DNA of 64,000 bases. Source: a virus. Within the stretch, counting starts at the first letter, position 1; each line of letters starts with the position of its first letter. The position numbers and the translations under genes were made by a program. Shown here piece by piece: positions 22,708 to 28,869 of the stretch. Under the pieces are notes generated by a model that saw nothing but the letters and a program-made list of their open reading frames with translations, did no database searches and had not been told where the DNA came from. Where the stretch lies: the IMG/VR virus record IMGVR_UViG_3300037485_002668, positions 1 through 64,000 of that record, one strand, 5' to 3'.

Positions 22708-22955
22708 AAAATAGTTTTCAAAATACCAAAAGCAATTGGGATAAAAATAATTATGGAACAAAAACCAGCAGATCGTTTAACGGGCGTTCCCTGATCATCA
22801 ACGGGGTCATCTTCGCCTAAAAATGAATCAGATCCCTCAGTACAATCGTGACAGGGGGAATTGGTTTTTAACTCTTTATCGGCGCCGATACAAAAGCCAG
22901 ATTCGATTTCTTTGCCACACTTGGGATTGCAGCAAATAATTCTATACGTTCCCAC
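22704..22955 (-). CDS. tail-anchored zinc-ribbon protein 2
   Basis: 83 residues from a GTG preceded by GGAGGT. Cys pairs CCNPKCGKE and CHDC, an acidic linker, then SAGFC and membrane segment SIIIFIPIAFGILKTIL. Same layout as the other four members. It is directly upstream of, and coupled to, the sigma54 activator gene. Confidence 0.65.
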   Translation of the reverse strand: MGTYRIICCNPKCGKEIESGFCIGADKELKTNSPCHDCTEGSDSFLGEDDPVDDQGTPVKRSAGFCSIIIFIPIAFGILKTIL

Positions 22956-23268
22956 TGAGCACCTCCTGGTTAAACAGCGCTAAAAAGAATCCGGATTCGT
23001 GAGGGTATTCGTCTAAATATTTTTTGGCTAAATCGGGAACGGTGATCCGATGCCGAACATATTTACGGTCTTCGGGGAAATGTAACGCCCACTGAAACGC
23101 GAATTCAGGGGGAAAAGCCTCCCGTTGTTTATACGTATGGTTCCGCAATTTGCGATGGTATCTTAATTTTAGGAATAACGGTTCCCACTCGTTTTTTTCA
23201 ATGGCAGCTTGAATTAAAGGTGCAATTTTGGGATTACTTCCAAATAAATCTTGTAAATTTTGAAGCAT
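22942..23268 (-). CDS. hypothetical protein
   Basis: 108 residues, helical, Arg/His-rich in the middle (LKLRYHRKLRNHTYKQREAF) with HFPEDRKYVRHR. ATG overlaps the upstream stop (ATGA). The sequence could suit nucleic-acid binding, but no family is recognised. Confidence 0.58.
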   Translation of the reverse strand: MLQNLQDLFGSNPKIAPLIQAAIEKNEWEPLFLKLRYHRKLRNHTYKQREAFPPEFAFQWALHFPEDRKYVRHRITVPDLAKKYLDEYPHESGFFLALFNQEVLSGNV

Positions 23269-23411
23269 CAGACCTCCTCGTCACTATCGATAACAATATC
23301 GCCGCCACATTTCGGACATTTATCCGGGGCGCGTTTGCCACTGCTTTTGTAAGTACATTTAGAACAGTACCAGGTAAGTATGGTGGCACATAATTTTTTG
23401 ATAAATTCCAT
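23268..23411 (-). CDS. short zinc-ribbon protein
   Basis: 47 residues: MEFIKKLCATILTWYCSKCT, then CPKCGGDIVIDSDEEV. Rubredoxin-like C-x2-C pairs bind one zinc. Its stop overlaps the next ATG, confirming it as a real operon member despite its size. Function unknown. Confidence 0.6.
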   Translation of the reverse strand: MEFIKKLCATILTWYCSKCTYKSSGKRAPDKCPKCGGDIVIDSDEEV

Positions 23412-23419
23412 GATAAAAC

Positions 23420-23608
23420 CTATTTCTGAAAAACTTTTTTAAGCGGAATTGAATAGACTTCCACTTCAACCAATTCAGCGCCAGCCGCTTTTGCCTGGTC
23501 GAAAAGCTTTTGGCCGGCCAGGATGTCGCCTTCGGGGTTGACGATAATGACATCACCTTTCAGTTCGGCGGTGGCGGTGGGGTGAATATGGTTAATATTG
23601 ATTTTCAT
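23420..23608 (-). CDS. small hypothetical protein
   Basis: 62 residues starting at MKININHIHP, because GGGGAG lies 6 nt upstream; an in-frame ATG at 23677 lacks a site and overlaps the previous gene. Beta strands then an Ala-rich helix (AGQKLFDQAKAAGAELVEVE). No family recognised. Confidence 0.58.
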   Translation of the reverse strand: MKININHIHPTATAELKGDVIIVNPEGDILAGQKLFDQAKAAGAELVEVEVYSIPLKKVFQK

Positions 23609-23628
23609 GGTATGCTCCCCGTTTGAAA

Positions 23629-23823
23629 TTAACGTAAAATAATCCCTAAAATAAGAATACCTACCAGGAGTGTACATCCGGGGCCGGTAACGTTTGAATC
23701 TTTTTTGCAGTCAGGACAGTAATCCCCGGAACCGACAAAGGTATGTCCGCAGCTTGAACATACGGAATGTTCCAACTTTGGAATTTTTAATTCGTCTGTA
23801 TTTTTTGATTTTTCTTCGGACAT
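23629..23823 (-). CDS. tail-anchored zinc-ribbon protein 3
   Basis: 64 residues: a charged start, a zinc ribbon (CSSCGHTF, CPDCKKD), GPGC, then membrane segment TLLVGILILGIILR. It is the shortest of the five and shows the design most clearly. Confidence 0.68.
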   Translation of the reverse strand: MSEEKSKNTDELKIPKLEHSVCSSCGHTFVGSGDYCPDCKKDSNVTGPGCTLLVGILILGIILR

Positions 23824-23928
23824 GGATAGAACCCTCCAAAAAATTTGCGGGGCGGCGGGTTTTTGTATTGCATCCGGAGTTATTGGTTTGGTTAGTTAGT
23901 TTGCCGCCCCGCAAGTTAAACTTTTACT

Positions 23929-24288
23929 TCACTTGACAATTAACTCGTAGCGACAGAAAACAAATGATCCCCCTTGCGCCTGGGCTTCCAGTTTACCATT
24001 GACATAAATTTTTAAGTATGCTATGGAAAACTTAGTACCCAATGGTACGACGGTTAATTCCAGTCGTTGACATTTACTGGTGGTAAATTCGATCTGCCAG
24101 GGGATCAGAACGGAACTACCAGGGACAGTGAATATGTCGTCAACGTTATAGCCAATGGTAGCTTCGTTTAAATTGTACCCGGTGATTTCATATTTTACCT
24201 GGGCGACGGGCGCAGGTTTCAACGGATCCTTGTCACAGCCGCCTATTAAGGTAAGGACGGCCGCGACGAAAATTAGTACTTTTTTCAT
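23929..24288 (-). CDS. small lipoprotein
   Basis: 119 residues. The signal peptide MKKVLIFVAAVLTLIGGC ends in the lipobox LIGGC, so the mature protein would be lipid-anchored at Cys18. The rest is beta-rich (YEITGYNLNEATIGYNVDD) with two more Cys that may pair. It would sit in the envelope of the infected or lysogenic cell, where superinfection exclusion or lysis are possible roles. ATG after GGAGG-like GGAGGCC. Confidence 0.72.
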   Translation of the reverse strand: MKKVLIFVAAVLTLIGGCDKDPLKPAPVAQVKYEITGYNLNEATIGYNVDDIFTVPGSSVLIPWQIEFTTSKCQRLELTVVPLGTKFSIAYLKIYVNGKLEAQAQGGSFVFCRYELIVK

Positions 24289-24324
24289 GTGGCCTCCATA
24301 GGTTAATGATTTTGTTCAATTGGT

Positions 24325-24360
24325 GTTGCGAGACTCGCAACTTTCGGAAACAGTTCCGAA
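24325..24360. other. two adjacent hairpins
   Basis: GTTGCGA/TCGCAAC with a 3-nt loop and TTCGGAA/TTCCGAA with a 4-nt loop stand 1-2 nt apart upstream of the lipoprotein gene. They have no T run, so they look like RNA processing or stability elements rather than a terminator. Confidence 0.45.
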
Positions 24361-24371
24361 TGCGTGCGGAG

Positions 24372-24467
24372 TCAGAGTTCGCAAACCGGGATTTCAAAAA
24401 CGCCGAACCAGTCTAATTGGCTATGGGTGGCGGGCTGGTCCGGGTGATAGATACAATTTTGAGGCAT
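24372..24467 (-). CDS. possible 31-residue peptide
   Basis: MPQNCIYHPDQPATHSQLDW and eleven more residues, with an ATG 4 nt after CGGAGG. One Cys/His cluster (C-x2-H) near the start and a Cys near the end could hold a metal. Its operon position supports it, but the size leaves doubt. Confidence 0.4.
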   Translation of the reverse strand: MPQNCIYHPDQPATHSQLDWFGVFEIPVCEL

Positions 24468-24588
24468 GGTTCCTCCGTAAACAATTGGGGGTAAAATCAA
24501 TAATCTCATTTGACCCAGTTCATGGTTGGGTTTTGTGATTGTTGTTGTTATTTAACGGTGCGATTTTACCCCCGTTAATTTAAATAGT

Positions 24589-24834
24589 CTAAATTAAAAA
24601 TGAAACAATAATTGGAACGCTGAAAATAAAAAATAACGGAACGATACAGCCAATCCCAAAGCAGCCTTTATCGACATAGCTGCCTTCGTCTGAGCCGGTT
24701 GGTGATTGACCCGCGTTTTTGCAAGCTGTACAGGTTATGTATTTTGTTTCGATGGTATCAGATAAACTGGGGGTGCTTGTGCTCCCAAAAATCCGACCAC
24801 AATGCCTGCATTCAGTTTGCCTTGTCTTCGCCAT
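24589..24834 (-). CDS. tail-anchored zinc-ribbon protein 4
   Basis: 81 residues. Zinc ribbon CRHCGRIF and CTACKNAG, a Ser/Gly/Asp linker, then DKGCFGIGC and a long membrane segment IVPLFFIFSVPIIVSFLI. It has two Cys at the membrane border where the others have one. Confidence 0.65.
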   Translation of the reverse strand: MAKTRQTECRHCGRIFGSTSTPSLSDTIETKYITCTACKNAGQSPTGSDEGSYVDKGCFGIGCIVPLFFIFSVPIIVSFLI

Positions 24835-25039
24835 GGCGGTGGTTTCCTTTTAAAAATGTTTCCGGTACCCAGCGGATACCGTTTTTTTGATGCTTTATTT
24901 TTTTCAGACTGATTCGATACAGGAACCAGTAACGTTCGGACGGTTCAATTTTTTTGACGGTACCATCCCGATGATCGCGTTCATCTTGAACCTGATCGCC
25001 GATACTAAATTTGGGGTGCGTCACTTGCTTCAAATCCAT
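24812..25039 (-). CDS. small SH3-like hypothetical protein
   Basis: 75 residues from MDLKQVTH; the longer frame from 25093 lies within the upstream gene. FSIGDQVQDERDHRDGTVKK resembles the G-D-x-V...G-T-V turn of KOW/SH3-like beta barrels. It overlaps genes on both sides by 23-35 nt. Nucleic-acid or protein binding is possible. Confidence 0.5.
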   Translation of the reverse strand: MDLKQVTHPKFSIGDQVQDERDHRDGTVKKIEPSERYWFLYRISLKKIKHQKNGIRWVPETFLKGNHRHGEDKAN

Positions 25040-25295
25040 AACATTCTTGCAACCAAACGGGATCAAAATTAAATGGCCACATAAACCAACCATTTCTTAC
25101 GCCGTGTGGGTCGGCCTTAATATTGGTTAATTTTGTTTTTACCGGTGCGCTATCACTTTTAGCTATCATGAAAAAGCTTAAAATAGATGCGACATTTGGA
25201 TTGGCGACTATGTCTGGATGCCCGCAACTTGAATGGCAATCGCCTGGGCATGGCCGTCGCCAGCGGCATTGGTAACAATTTTCTTGATCTGTCAT
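25005..25295 (-). CDS. Cys-rich hypothetical protein
   Basis: 96 residues from MTDQENCYQC, whose ATG overlaps the upstream stop (ATGA). Seven Cys fall within the first 25 residues (CYQCRWRRPCPGDCHSSCGH), a pattern seen in small zinc or iron-sulfur clusters. The remainder is unremarkable. Function unknown. Confidence 0.55.
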   Translation of the reverse strand: MTDQENCYQCRWRRPCPGDCHSSCGHPDIVANPNVASILSFFMIAKSDSAPVKTKLTNIKADPHGVRNGWFMWPFNFDPVWLQECYGFEASDAPQI

Positions 25296-25501
25296 ATAAT
25301 TTGGCAAAGATATAATTTAATAATAAATGAAATAATTATTAATGAACATCCACTTGCACTCTTTAATTTATTAGAACAATTTTTACACAAAGCATCCGCA
25401 TATTCAGTTCGGGTTTCATCGTCCTTTAATTCGTTGTCATGATAACTTCCTTTGTGCAGTCCACAACCTGGACAAAGTACTTCAACGTTATGATTTTTCA
25501 T
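25292..25501 (-). CDS. tail-anchored zinc-ribbon protein 5
   Basis: 69 residues: CPGCGLHKG, an acidic middle, CKNC, then SASGC and membrane segment SLIIISFIIKLYLCQII. It is the first of the five in transcription order, directly after yidD. Confidence 0.66.
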   Translation of the reverse strand: MKNHNVEVLCPGCGLHKGSYHDNELKDDETRTEYADALCKNCSNKLKSASGCSLIIISFIIKLYLCQII

Positions 25502-25516
25502 TTTATTTTCTCCTAA

Positions 25517-25726
25517 CTACCTAACCGGGTCAAAGCCGCCACGATTGAACGGGTTACAGCGCAGGATACGCCAGCAACCCAGGGCGATCCCTTTTAAGAC
25601 GCCGTACTTTTGAATGGCCTGCAAGGTATAGGTTGAGCAGGACGGGGTAAACCGGCAACATGGCGGTTTCAATGGTGATAAGTATTTCTGATACCATTTG
25701 ATTAAGGCGACAAATAAGTTTTTCAT
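25517..25726 (-). CDS. yidD: YidD, membrane protein insertion factor
   Basis: 69 residues, almost entirely the YidD family pattern: [53 protein letters not shown]. In bacteria YidD sits between rnpA and yidC and helps YidC insert membrane proteins. Here it heads an operon rich in small tail-anchored proteins, which may need such help. It was probably taken from a host. The three Cys typical of the family are kept. Confidence 0.92.
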   Translation of the reverse strand: MKNLFVALIKWYQKYLSPLKPPCCRFTPSCSTYTLQAIQKYGVLKGIALGCWRILRCNPFNRGGFDPVR

Positions 25727-25750
25727 ATTTATACCTTGATTTGGTTAAAT

Positions 25751-25894
25751 TAATTTTGATAGCGAGAGCCAGGTGGCTGGCCTGGGAAACTCTCTGGCCA
25801 CTTTTTGCTCCTTACCTGTGCAACGGTATGGCGTTTGAAGGACTAATTTTTCAGACGGCGCCACCGTCTGATTATGCCCTCGCTATCAAAATTA
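25751..25894 (-). ncRNA. structured RNA closed by a 19-bp stem
   Basis: CTCGCTATCAAAATTA pairs perfectly (16 bp) with its complement 112 nt away and extends by three more pairs. Inside are a 7-bp hairpin CAGACGG/CCGTCTG and a GTGGC/GCCAC helix near the 3' side. The promoter at 25911-25939 would start transcription about 8-10 nt before the stem. No T run follows, so it is either a leader of the yidD operon or an RNA cut from it. I matched it to no known riboswitch. Paired 5' and 3' ends are also a feature of Y RNAs. Confidence 0.6.
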
Positions 25895-25910
25895 TTTGTT
25901 TTACGTCCTA

Positions 25911-25939
25911 AATATACAAAACTATTTTGAAAAAGTCAA
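25911..25939 (-). promoter_or_regulatory. promoter of the yidD to bEBP operon
   Basis: TTGACT, 17 bp and TATATT on the minus strand, immediately before the structured RNA. It follows the shared consensus exactly. Confidence 0.83.
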
Positions 25940-26021
25940 GAGAAAAGTTTAAAAATTTTTAGAATTTTTTGGGGGAATTGTTTCAGATAAGGGAGCGTTG
26001 CATTTGCGGCGATAGCCTGGT

Positions 26022-26062
26022 TAAAAAAAAATAGCGCCGGTCAAGAGGGAACCGGGCGCTAT
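26022..26062 (-). terminator. terminator of the late tail operon
   Basis: ATAGCGCC and GGCGCTAT pair with a further GGT/ACC across a bulge, followed on the minus strand by a run of T. It lies about 95 bp past the last tail gene. A second stem CTCTTCAG/CTGAAGAG lies at about 26085-26120. Confidence 0.85.
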
Positions 26063-26157
26063 ACTCAATTAATGTAACTAAACACTCTTCAGTAGTGCGC
26101 GTACCAGGAGGCTGAAGAGCAAAATAATATATTAATCTTTTTTATAAAAAGCAAGGG

Positions 26158-27042
26158 TTATTTTTTGAATTTCAGGTTGGACGGGGCGGACGGGGGACGG
26201 GGGTCGGATGGCTGGCAGGGGGTGGTGGGGTTTACCTGCAAATAGACCCAGGTCTCGGCGCACTTTACGCCGTGCTGGTCGATAACTACCTGGATAAAAT
26301 CGTAACGGTTATCGCTGGACGGACGCTCACGGGTGTCCCAGGTAAGTTCGCCGTGAATGTTGGCATCGTACAGGTAGGTGGCGGCGGGATCCATTTCGTC
26401 ATCACGGGCGCTGGAATATTTGGGGTGGGCAATTTTGTCACCCATGTAGATTGCCCAGTAACGAACGCCGTATTTCAGGTCGTCTGCGCCGTTTGGATCC
26501 GTGGCGGTGTCCAGGCGGAAATGAATGACGGGGCAGTTGATTTGGTAACGGTTACCCCAGGAGCCATCGCCGCCTGAAACGTTGATAAATTGCGTTCGGG
26601 AAATAGGGGGTAAGTTGCCGGCGGGCGGGGCGTAGGGTTCCACGAACGGACGGTTAACCGGGGGGATTTCCAGGTAAAAATAGGTTTCGGTCGAGACGGA
26701 ACTGGCGCCCTGCTGGATGGTCAATTTCAAATAGTACTGGCCGCAGATATTGGTATGGGAAAAGACTTTGTTAACTACGGATGGCCAGGATTCAAACACG
26801 GGAAACAAAACGTTGCTGCACGAACGGTGCAGGTTCATGTGGATTTCGCTGGCCAGTTGCGCGGCGCTGGTGCAGGTACTTTGGTCCACGCGCCAACGGA
26901 TGGTCGTGCTGCGGATTATATATGGTTCGAAATAGGAACCGCTACCTGCAACGGGGATCGAGACCAGGGTGATGCGCGGGGTTTGGGCGGGGCAAATCCA
27001 GGCGATTGCGAAATACAAGATAATAAGGAAAAGTTTTTTCAT
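26158..27042 (-). CDS. exported beta-rich protein
   Basis: 294 residues with a Sec signal peptide (MKKLFLIILYFAIAWICPAQ). The mature part has two similar halves, each starting with a W-R/F-R-x-D segment and ending in WVYLQVNP or YFYLEIPP, which suggests tandem beta-sandwich domains. Several Cys pairs are consistent with export. The C-terminus is Pro-rich. It is last in the late operon. It may coat the cell surface or associate with the tail fibre after lysis. No family recognised. Confidence 0.6.
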   Translation of the reverse strand: MKKLFLIILYFAIAWICPAQTPRITLVSIPVAGSGSYFEPYIIRSTTIRWRVDQSTCTSAAQLASEIHMNLHRSCSNVLFPVFESWPSVVNKVFSHTNICGQYYLKLTIQQGASSVSTETYFYLEIPPVNRPFVEPYAPPAGNLPPISRTQFINVSGGDGSWGNRYQINCPVIHFRLDTATDPNGADDLKYGVRYWAIYMGDKIAHPKYSSARDDEMDPAATYLYDANIHGELTWDTRERPSSDNRYDFIQVVIDQHGVKCAETWVYLQVNPTTPCQPSDPRPPSAPSNLKFKK

Positions 27043-27045
27043 TTG

Positions 27046-27085
27046 GCCCTCAATCGGCGTTCTACCCAGGCGGGCTGGGCGGCGA
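27046..27085 (-). repeat. late-operon hairpin repeat, degenerate copy
   Basis: A CCCAG/CTGGG core after TCAATC on the plus strand, lying just upstream of the exported-protein gene. It is the weakest of the copies listed below. Confidence 0.45.
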
Positions 27086-27089
27086 CGGG

Positions 27090-27542
27090 TTAAAAGAGTT
27101 TTTTCAGAAATGATTTGGTACTGGTGGTCATGGGTTCGTATTCGTAAATGTTAATATCGATTACGATCCGGTTTACGTTTGGCGGCGGAGGGGAATCGAT
27201 GGCGAAGGTTTTATCGTTAACCAGCTTTTCGATTTCGGTCGCGTTGAATTTCATTTCTACCGTATCCAGGTAAAGGCGGGTAGAACCGGCTTTCAGGGCT
27301 TTGAAATTGACCGTCAAAAATTTAATCAGTTGATTCTGGATGGTGGTATTTTCAAAGCCGCAGGCGATAATGTTATTCGTACCCGCGGGCATATTGGCGA
27401 TTTCCAGCGGGAAAATACCAGACGTTTTTTTGGCCTGATATTCAAGATAAAGCGGATCAAAATGAAAAATAAACGCGGCGTTACTCAGGGAACCCTCCAG
27501 GGCGCCCTCGACTTTGGCAGTGAATAAATCATTGACGTACAT
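27090..27542 (-). CDS. cohesin-like domain protein
   Basis: 150 residues. The sequence runs as a cohesin-type beta sandwich: FTAKVEGALEGSLSNAAFIF, HFDPLYLEYQ (the Y-D-P-x-x-L pattern), ACGFENTT, then FLTVNFKALKAGSTRLYLD. A Pro-rich linker and a basic tail follow. It has no signal peptide. Its start overlaps the stop of the dockerin-containing gene, which is the expected binding partner type. The assignment is from pattern only and needs a profile check. Confidence 0.55.
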   Translation of the reverse strand: MYVNDLFTAKVEGALEGSLSNAAFIFHFDPLYLEYQAKKTSGIFPLEIANMPAGTNNIIACGFENTTIQNQLIKFLTVNFKALKAGSTRLYLDTVEMKFNATEIEKLVNDKTFAIDSPPPPNVNRIVIDINIYEYEPMTTSTKSFLKKLF

Positions 27543-28315
27543 TATTTAGTTCCTTTCAATTGTTCAAACGTGGTAGACAGAGCGCCAAGACGGACGGCGG
27601 AATTTTTTTGCAGGCCGTACCGTTCGGCAAAAATTTTAAAATCGTAACTGTAAATGATGCCGTCACGGTTGGTATCGAAGGCGCGTTTATAACAGGAATT
27701 ACCTGACAGGCAATAAAAGCTATTCGCAAACGCGGTGAAGTCGCTGAGGTAAACCTTGCCATCATTATCGAAATCGCAGGAATTGGGGACGGCAATGGTA
27801 CTGGCGGCGGTGGCGATAATTTCATTTTGCAGGTTCAGCGCCTGCACCGTAATCGCGGCGGTGGTCCAGATGGGCTGATCGGGCAGGATAATCGTGGCGC
27901 CATTTTCGAAGGTGGTCAGCGTTTCGGAGTGGGCGCCGATTACGCACGTGAGCGCGTACGCGGGAGCGCTAGGCGTCCAGGCGCAGGCGATACTGGCATC
28001 GGCATAAGTCAGGTAAGTAATAGCCAGTGAGACCAGGATGGTATCTACCTGGTTGGAATAGGCGGATTCATTACCGATACTATCGTAAGCCGTGGCGACA
28101 AAATAGTAATGGGCGGGGGTGGTAAAGGGGATGGACTTTTCGAGTACCTTACCCACGTTCAGGATGGTAGAATAGGTGTCGCTGGCAGTACCGTAATAAA
28201 TTCGGTAACCGGATAGGTCGGGTGTGGTTACGGGATCCCAGGCGAGTTTAACCGTAAACTGGCTAAAGGCAACCGTGACCATTAATAACAAGGAAAGGAT
28301 TATTTTTTTAGGCAT
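27542..28315 (-). CDS. exported Fn3-dockerin protein
   Basis: 257 residues from MPKKIILS (GGAGG 8 nt upstream). Signal peptide to about residue 18. A fibronectin type III domain spans about 20-93 (LAWDPVTTPDLSGYRIYYG, YYFVATAYDSIGNESAYSN). A second beta domain follows. A dockerin-like pair of calcium loops lies at about 181-234 (DFDNDGKVYLSDF and DTNRDGIIYSYDF, each D-x-N/D-x-D-G). Dockerins bind cohesins, and a cohesin-like gene is next in the operon. Confidence 0.75.
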   Translation of the reverse strand: MPKKIILSLLLMVTVAFSQFTVKLAWDPVTTPDLSGYRIYYGTASDTYSTILNVGKVLEKSIPFTTPAHYYFVATAYDSIGNESAYSNQVDTILVSLAITYLTYADASIACAWTPSAPAYALTCVIGAHSETLTTFENGATIILPDQPIWTTAAITVQALNLQNEIIATAASTIAVPNSCDFDNDGKVYLSDFTAFANSFYCLSGNSCYKRAFDTNRDGIIYSYDFKIFAERYGLQKNSAVRLGALSTTFEQLKGTK

Positions 28316-28580
28316 TTTGAGCGCCTCCATTTTTAATTTGCAGATATTTCTCGAACCCTGTTTTTCCCAGGAACAGGCCGAAACAGATAATAAATAAATT
28401 AACCGTCAGCGAATAGACGGGCGTTAGCGCGGCAATTTTGACAGGGTCAGCGTTGGCGATTTTCAGGAAAATGAAAATCAACGCAAACGCCGAAACCGAA
28501 AAGCCCTGGAACCCGCGGGAGGTTAGGTTATACAGGACCTTATCGAAATGCCGACGCCAGAAAATTTTATTCTCAGCCAT
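28308..28580 (-). CDS. two-segment membrane protein, candidate holin
   Basis: 90 residues from MAENKIFW, the second of two close ATGs (AAGGA is 6 nt before it). Two membrane helices (GFSVSAFALIFIFLKIANA and VYSLTVNLFIICFGLFLG) with a basic start. It lies downstream of the tail fibre gene next to another small membrane gene, the common place for holins. No endolysin is recognised nearby. Confidence 0.55.
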   Translation of the reverse strand: MAENKIFWRRHFDKVLYNLTSRGFQGFSVSAFALIFIFLKIANADPVKIAALTPVYSLTVNLFIICFGLFLGKTGFEKYLQIKNGGAQNA

Positions 28581-28863
28581 TGCCATTCCTTTTAGAATGA
28601 TACGTTTCAATGTGGTGGTCGTGCCAAAGTAAATTTTTTTCGAGGGAACCACTCTGTTTATTTAAATAGTCCTGGATGGTTTGCAATTGAATGCCCGTGA
28701 CATTGCTTGTTTCCGAAAGCAAATTTTCCAGTTTCATGATGTCGGTCTTTGAGGCCATCGTATTGCGAACCTTCCAGTCTACACGGATCACATACGCGAC
28801 CACCGCAAATAGCGTTAACAGGATATGCCAGTATGCCGAGAGAGAATTAAGTATGCCTTCCAT
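28573..28863 (-). CDS. membrane-anchored coiled-coil protein
   Basis: 96 residues: an N-terminal membrane helix (YWHILLTLFAVVAYVIRV), then a helical heptad-like region (DIMKLENLLSETSNVTGIQLQ), then a His-rich end. The layout resembles holin-associated XhlA-like or spanin-like proteins. It overlaps the next gene by 8 nt. Confidence 0.52.
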   Translation of the reverse strand: MEGILNSLSAYWHILLTLFAVVAYVIRVDWKVRNTMASKTDIMKLENLLSETSNVTGIQLQTIQDYLNKQSGSLEKNLLWHDHHIETYHSKRNGNG

Positions 28864-28869
28864 AGAACC

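Noticed and set aside
24320-24538. Plus-strand frame opposite the lipoprotein and peptide genes
   Set aside because: It is antisense to hairpins and the short minus gene, lacks a binding site and has a shadow-like composition.
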